Origin: MnTg04 sp964568075
Lineage (GTDB): Bacteria > Pseudomonadota > Gammaproteobacteria > Steroidobacterales > MnTg04
Length of the DNA: 64,000 bases
NCBI GenBank assembly: GCA_964568075.1
Contig: CAZMOM010000001.1
Location: 62,001 to 126,000, forward strand
Direction of reading: 5' to 3'
Below are positions 61,592 through 64,000 of this stretch, piece by piece (the first letter of the stretch is position 1; every line of letters begins with the position of its first letter). Made by a program: the position numbers and the translations under genes. The notes under the pieces were generated by a model. The model searched no databases. It was given only the letters and a program-made list of their open reading frames with translations, and was not told where the DNA came from.

Positions 61592-62242
61592 ATGAAGATT
61601 ATTACCAAACTCGTTATCACGCTCGTCGTTAGCGTACTCGCCGTCGCAGGCTTCGCGTTTTCCGGGCTGTACGATGTAAGCGCAAGTTCACCTCACAGCG
61701 GTATCGTTGCCTGGCTGTTATCGACGACATCGCATGCCTCGATCGAGCGCCGCGCCAAGTCGGTCGATGTTCCCGACCTTGAAGACGAAACACTCGCACT
61801 TGCAGGGATCAGCGATTTCGATTCCATGTGCACGGGTTGCCATGGCGCGCCGGGGCAGGACCCGGAGGCGATGGGCCAGGGCCTGAATCCGCCGGCGCCG
61901 GACCTGGCAGAAGAGGCCGAAGAAATGACCGCGGCTGAGCTTTTCTGGGTAACGAAAAACGGCATCAAAATGACTGGTATGCCGGCCTGGGGCAAGACAC
62001 ACCAGGATGACGAACTGTGGCCGCTCATTGCGTTACTGACCCGGTTGCCGGAATTGGACGCGGACGGTTACCAAGCGATGTTAGTCAGTGCCGCAGGCAT
62101 GGGTCATCACAACGATGATGAGCCGGCGGAAGAACATTCTCACGCTGACGAGTCTAATGGAGAGGCCATGCACGACAATTCAGGGTCGGATAATCACGAT
62201 CATCCGGCGCAGCACGAAGAATCGGTTCAGGAGCCGGAATAG
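61592..62242 (+). CDS. Exported cytochrome c with His-rich tail
   Basis: A 216-residue single-heme cytochrome. Signal helix (LVVSVLAVAGFAFSGL), then a c-type domain with CTGCH at about residue 80 and a methionine candidate in KMTGMPAWG. From about residue 170 the tail is packed with His, Asp and Glu (GHHNDDEPAEEHSHADE), well suited to bind Cu(II). It sits between the copper ATPase and the multicopper oxidase, so it may pass electrons from Cu(I) oxidation to the respiratory chain. Confidence 0.85.
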   Translation: MKIITKLVITLVVSVLAVAGFAFSGLYDVSASSPHSGIVAWLLSTTSHASIERRAKSVDVPDLEDETLALAGISDFDSMCTGCHGAPGQDPEAMGQGLNPPAPDLAEEAEEMTAAELFWVTKNGIKMTGMPAWGKTHQDDELWPLIALLTRLPELDADGYQAMLVSAAGMGHHNDDEPAEEHSHADESNGEAMHDNSGSDNHDHPAQHEESVQEPE

Positions 62243-62293
62243 AACGAGCACGGCGACCATGAACACTAAAAGTACGCGGCTCGAGAAAACACT

Positions 62294-64000
62294 ATGACTA
62301 AGGAAAAGCGAATCGTTTTACCGGAGGCGCTCATGTCGCGGCGCAGGTTTGTGACCGGAGCGGCTGCGGGTGCTGTATTGTTAGGTCTTGGGCTTCCGGC
62401 AAAATTGTCGTTTGCCGCCACCTCGACCCGACGGCCGGTTCGTACCCTGCGCGGCTCGAATTTTGACATCGATATCGGTTACAAGACCGTCAACTTCACC
62501 GGCAGGGAACGACCCGCAACCATGATCAACGGCTCTTTGCCCGGCCCGATCCTGCGCTGGCGAGAGGGCGATCGCGTGACACTGCGGGTAACGAACCACC
62601 TGGCGCATGACTCGTCCATCCACTGGCACGGGATGATTCTTGAGGCACAAATGGATGGCGTGCCCGGCATCAGCTTCGACGGCATAAAACCAGGTGAAAC
62701 TTTTATCTACCAATTCGACGTGCGGCAGAACGGTACTTTTTGGTATCACAGCCATTCGCGATTTCAGGAACAAACCGGTATGTACGGTGCCATCGTTATC
62801 GAACCGAGGCGCCCGGATCCTGTCGCCTATGATCGGGACTACGTGGTTTTGCTGTCCGACTGGAGCGATGAGAAGCCCGAAAGAATCTACGCTAAATTGA
62901 AGAAGCAAAGCGATTACTACAATTTTCGCGAGCGAACTGCTGGCGATTTGTGGCGCGACATCAAGCAAAAGGGTTTAGCTCAGACTCGGCGAGACCGTTC
63001 GATGTGGAACCAGATGCGTATGAGCGACCGCGACCTGTCGGATGTTACCGGATATACCTATACCTTTCTGATGAACGGCGCTACGCCGGAAGACGGGTGG
63101 TTCGGTCTGTTTGAGCGAGGTGAGAAAGTCCGACTTCGTTTTGTCAATGCATCCGCTATGACAATTTTCGATGTGCGAATCCCCGGGTTGAAGATGAAGG
63201 TAGTCGCCGCCGATGGACAGAACATCGAACCGGTCTCAATCGATGAATTTCGAATCGGCGTTGCGGAAACTTATGACGTAATTGTCGAGCCCAGCGCCGA
63301 CAGCGCTTACACGATTTTCGCGCAGAGTATCGACAGAACCGGCTATGCCCGGGGAATTCTGAGTCCGCACGCCGATTGGGCAGCCGAGGTGCCACCAATG
63401 GATCCGCCTGCGCTTTTGGGCCACAGAGACATGGGCATGGGCGGCATGGATCACAGTCAGCACGACATGGGCAAGATGTCCGGCATGGCCGGTATGAACG
63501 ACAGCCAGCACGACATGGGCAACATGTCTGGCATGAAGGGTATGGATCACAGCAAGCACAACATGAGCGGCATGCTGGAAGTGGCACAGAAGGGCAACCA
63601 GGCGCCCGACCCGGCTGGTTACGGCAGCAAGCGGGAGATCACGCACATCGCCTCGGAATTCGGGCCTAATGTCGACATGCGTGCGATGACGCCACAAGAC
63701 GGTCTGGCCGACCCCGGTATCGGCCTGCGCGATCATCAACGCCTTTACGGCAGACGTGTATTGACGTACGCGGATATTCGAAACATTGAGCGAACGCGTG
63801 ATCCCAGGGACCCCGGCCGTGAAATCGAGTTGCATCTCACGGGCAATATGAGTCGGTATATGTGGTCCATCAACGGCATAAAGTATGCCGACGCCGAACT
63901 TTTGAGGCTGGCTTTCGGAGAACGGGTCCGCATTACCTTGGTCAACGACACGATGATGACGCACCCGATCCATTTGCATGGAATATGGAGCGAGCTGGAA
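62294..64000 (+). CDS. copA: CopA-type multicopper oxidase (3' partial)
   Basis: Periplasmic multicopper oxidase of copper resistance, cut by the window edge after 569 codons. The N-terminus has a twin-arginine signal (SRRRFVTGAAAGAVLLG). Type 2/3 copper ligands are visible in HWHG, WYHSHSRFQ and, near the edge, HPIHLHG. A long Met/His-rich loop (about 63426-63573; repeats of MGxM, DHSQHDM) is the CopA copper-storage region. It would oxidise Cu(I) to Cu(II) with O2. The final Cys-containing motif lies beyond the window. Confidence 0.94.
   Translation, partial: MTKEKRIVLPEALMSRRRFVTGAAAGAVLLGLGLPAKLSFAATSTRRPVRTLRGSNFDIDIGYKTVNFTGRERPATMINGSLPGPILRWREGDRVTLRVTNHLAHDSSIHWHGMILEAQMDGVPGISFDGIKPGETFIYQFDVRQNGTFWYHSHSRFQEQTGMYGAIVIEPRRPDPVAYDRDYVVLLSDWSDEKPERIYAKLKKQSDYYNFRERTAGDLWRDIKQKGLAQTRRDRSMWNQMRMSDRDLSDVTGYTYTFLMNGATPEDGWFGLFERGEKVRLRFVNASAMTIFDVRIPGLKMKVVAADGQNIEPVSIDEFRIGVAETYDVIVEPSADSAYTIFAQSIDRTGYARGILSPHADWAAEVPPMDPPALLGHRDMGMGGMDHSQHDMGKMSGMAGMNDSQHDMGNMSGMKGMDHSKHNMSGMLEVAQKGNQAPDPAGYGSKREITHIASEFGPNVDMRAMTPQDGLADPGIGLRDHQRLYGRRVLTYADIRNIERTRDPRDPGREIELHLTGNMSRYMWSINGIKYADAELLRLAFGERVRITLVNDTMMTHPIHLHGIWSELE

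Overview
The window reads as chromosomal DNA of a G+C-rich gammaproteobacterium, probably an uncultured marine or sediment lineage assembled from a metagenome. The support is gene order (thiS-thiG-trmB, rpmB-rpmG, ftsY-ftsE-ftsX-rpoH, mutM/ferredoxin/coaD/rsmD), a 'dedicated' proteobacterial sortase system of a kind named from marine genomes, and a run of 10 Ns inside one gene. I cannot assign a family. No rRNA, tRNA, CRISPR array or transposase gene was found.

Layout. 1-7.9 kb: end of an arylsulfotransferase lipoprotein, a decayed thiamine-thiazole locus (thiS with an altered tail, thiG reduced to 48 codons), trmB, marC, a small acidic protein, a Rieske protein, an AmpG-type permease coupled to xthA, pyrE and a DUF4124 protein. 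7.87-8.56 kb: a gene-free block of nested inverted repeats. 8.6-26.3 kb: housekeeping core (dut, coaBC, radC, rpmBG, a fatty-acid desaturase, mutM, ferredoxin, coaD, rsmD, a VolA-like lipase lipoprotein, ftsYEX, rpoH behind a perfect CIRCE operator, an OmpA-type lipoprotein, DUF4442, an Mpo1-like protein, an acyl-CoA dehydrogenase, a MATE pump).

26.3-38.4 kb is the most unusual part. A class GN sortase with its VIT/VWA substrate and the matching two-component system (response regulator plus a histidine kinase with a CBM9-like sensor) are interleaved with two halves of a MerR-controlled metal regulon. Half A (31342 back from 32398, plus merR) and half B (36832-38393) each have a promoter with 19-bp spacing over almost the same dyad (CTGTAGYTGCTACAG). 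Both halves encode MerT-like and thiol-rich proteins, but no mercuric reductase or organomercurial lyase is present.

38.5-50.7 kb: peptide and amino-acid metabolism and transport (secreted M20 amidohydrolase, PutP, AGCS symporter with an extra domain, RidA), a methyltransferase/DUF3052 pair, a frameshifted DUF885 peptidase, a second MATE pump and a thiolase. 51.1-64 kb: a large copper/silver cluster starting at a strong promoter with a perfect 17-bp palindrome. It contains a Cys/His secreted protein, two c-type cytochromes, DUF411, CusC-CusB-CusA, a 43-residue membrane protein, a Cu(I) P-type ATPase (with the assembly gap) and the start of the CopA multicopper oxidase. Together these would export Cu(I)/Ag(I) from cytoplasm and periplasm and oxidise periplasmic Cu(I).
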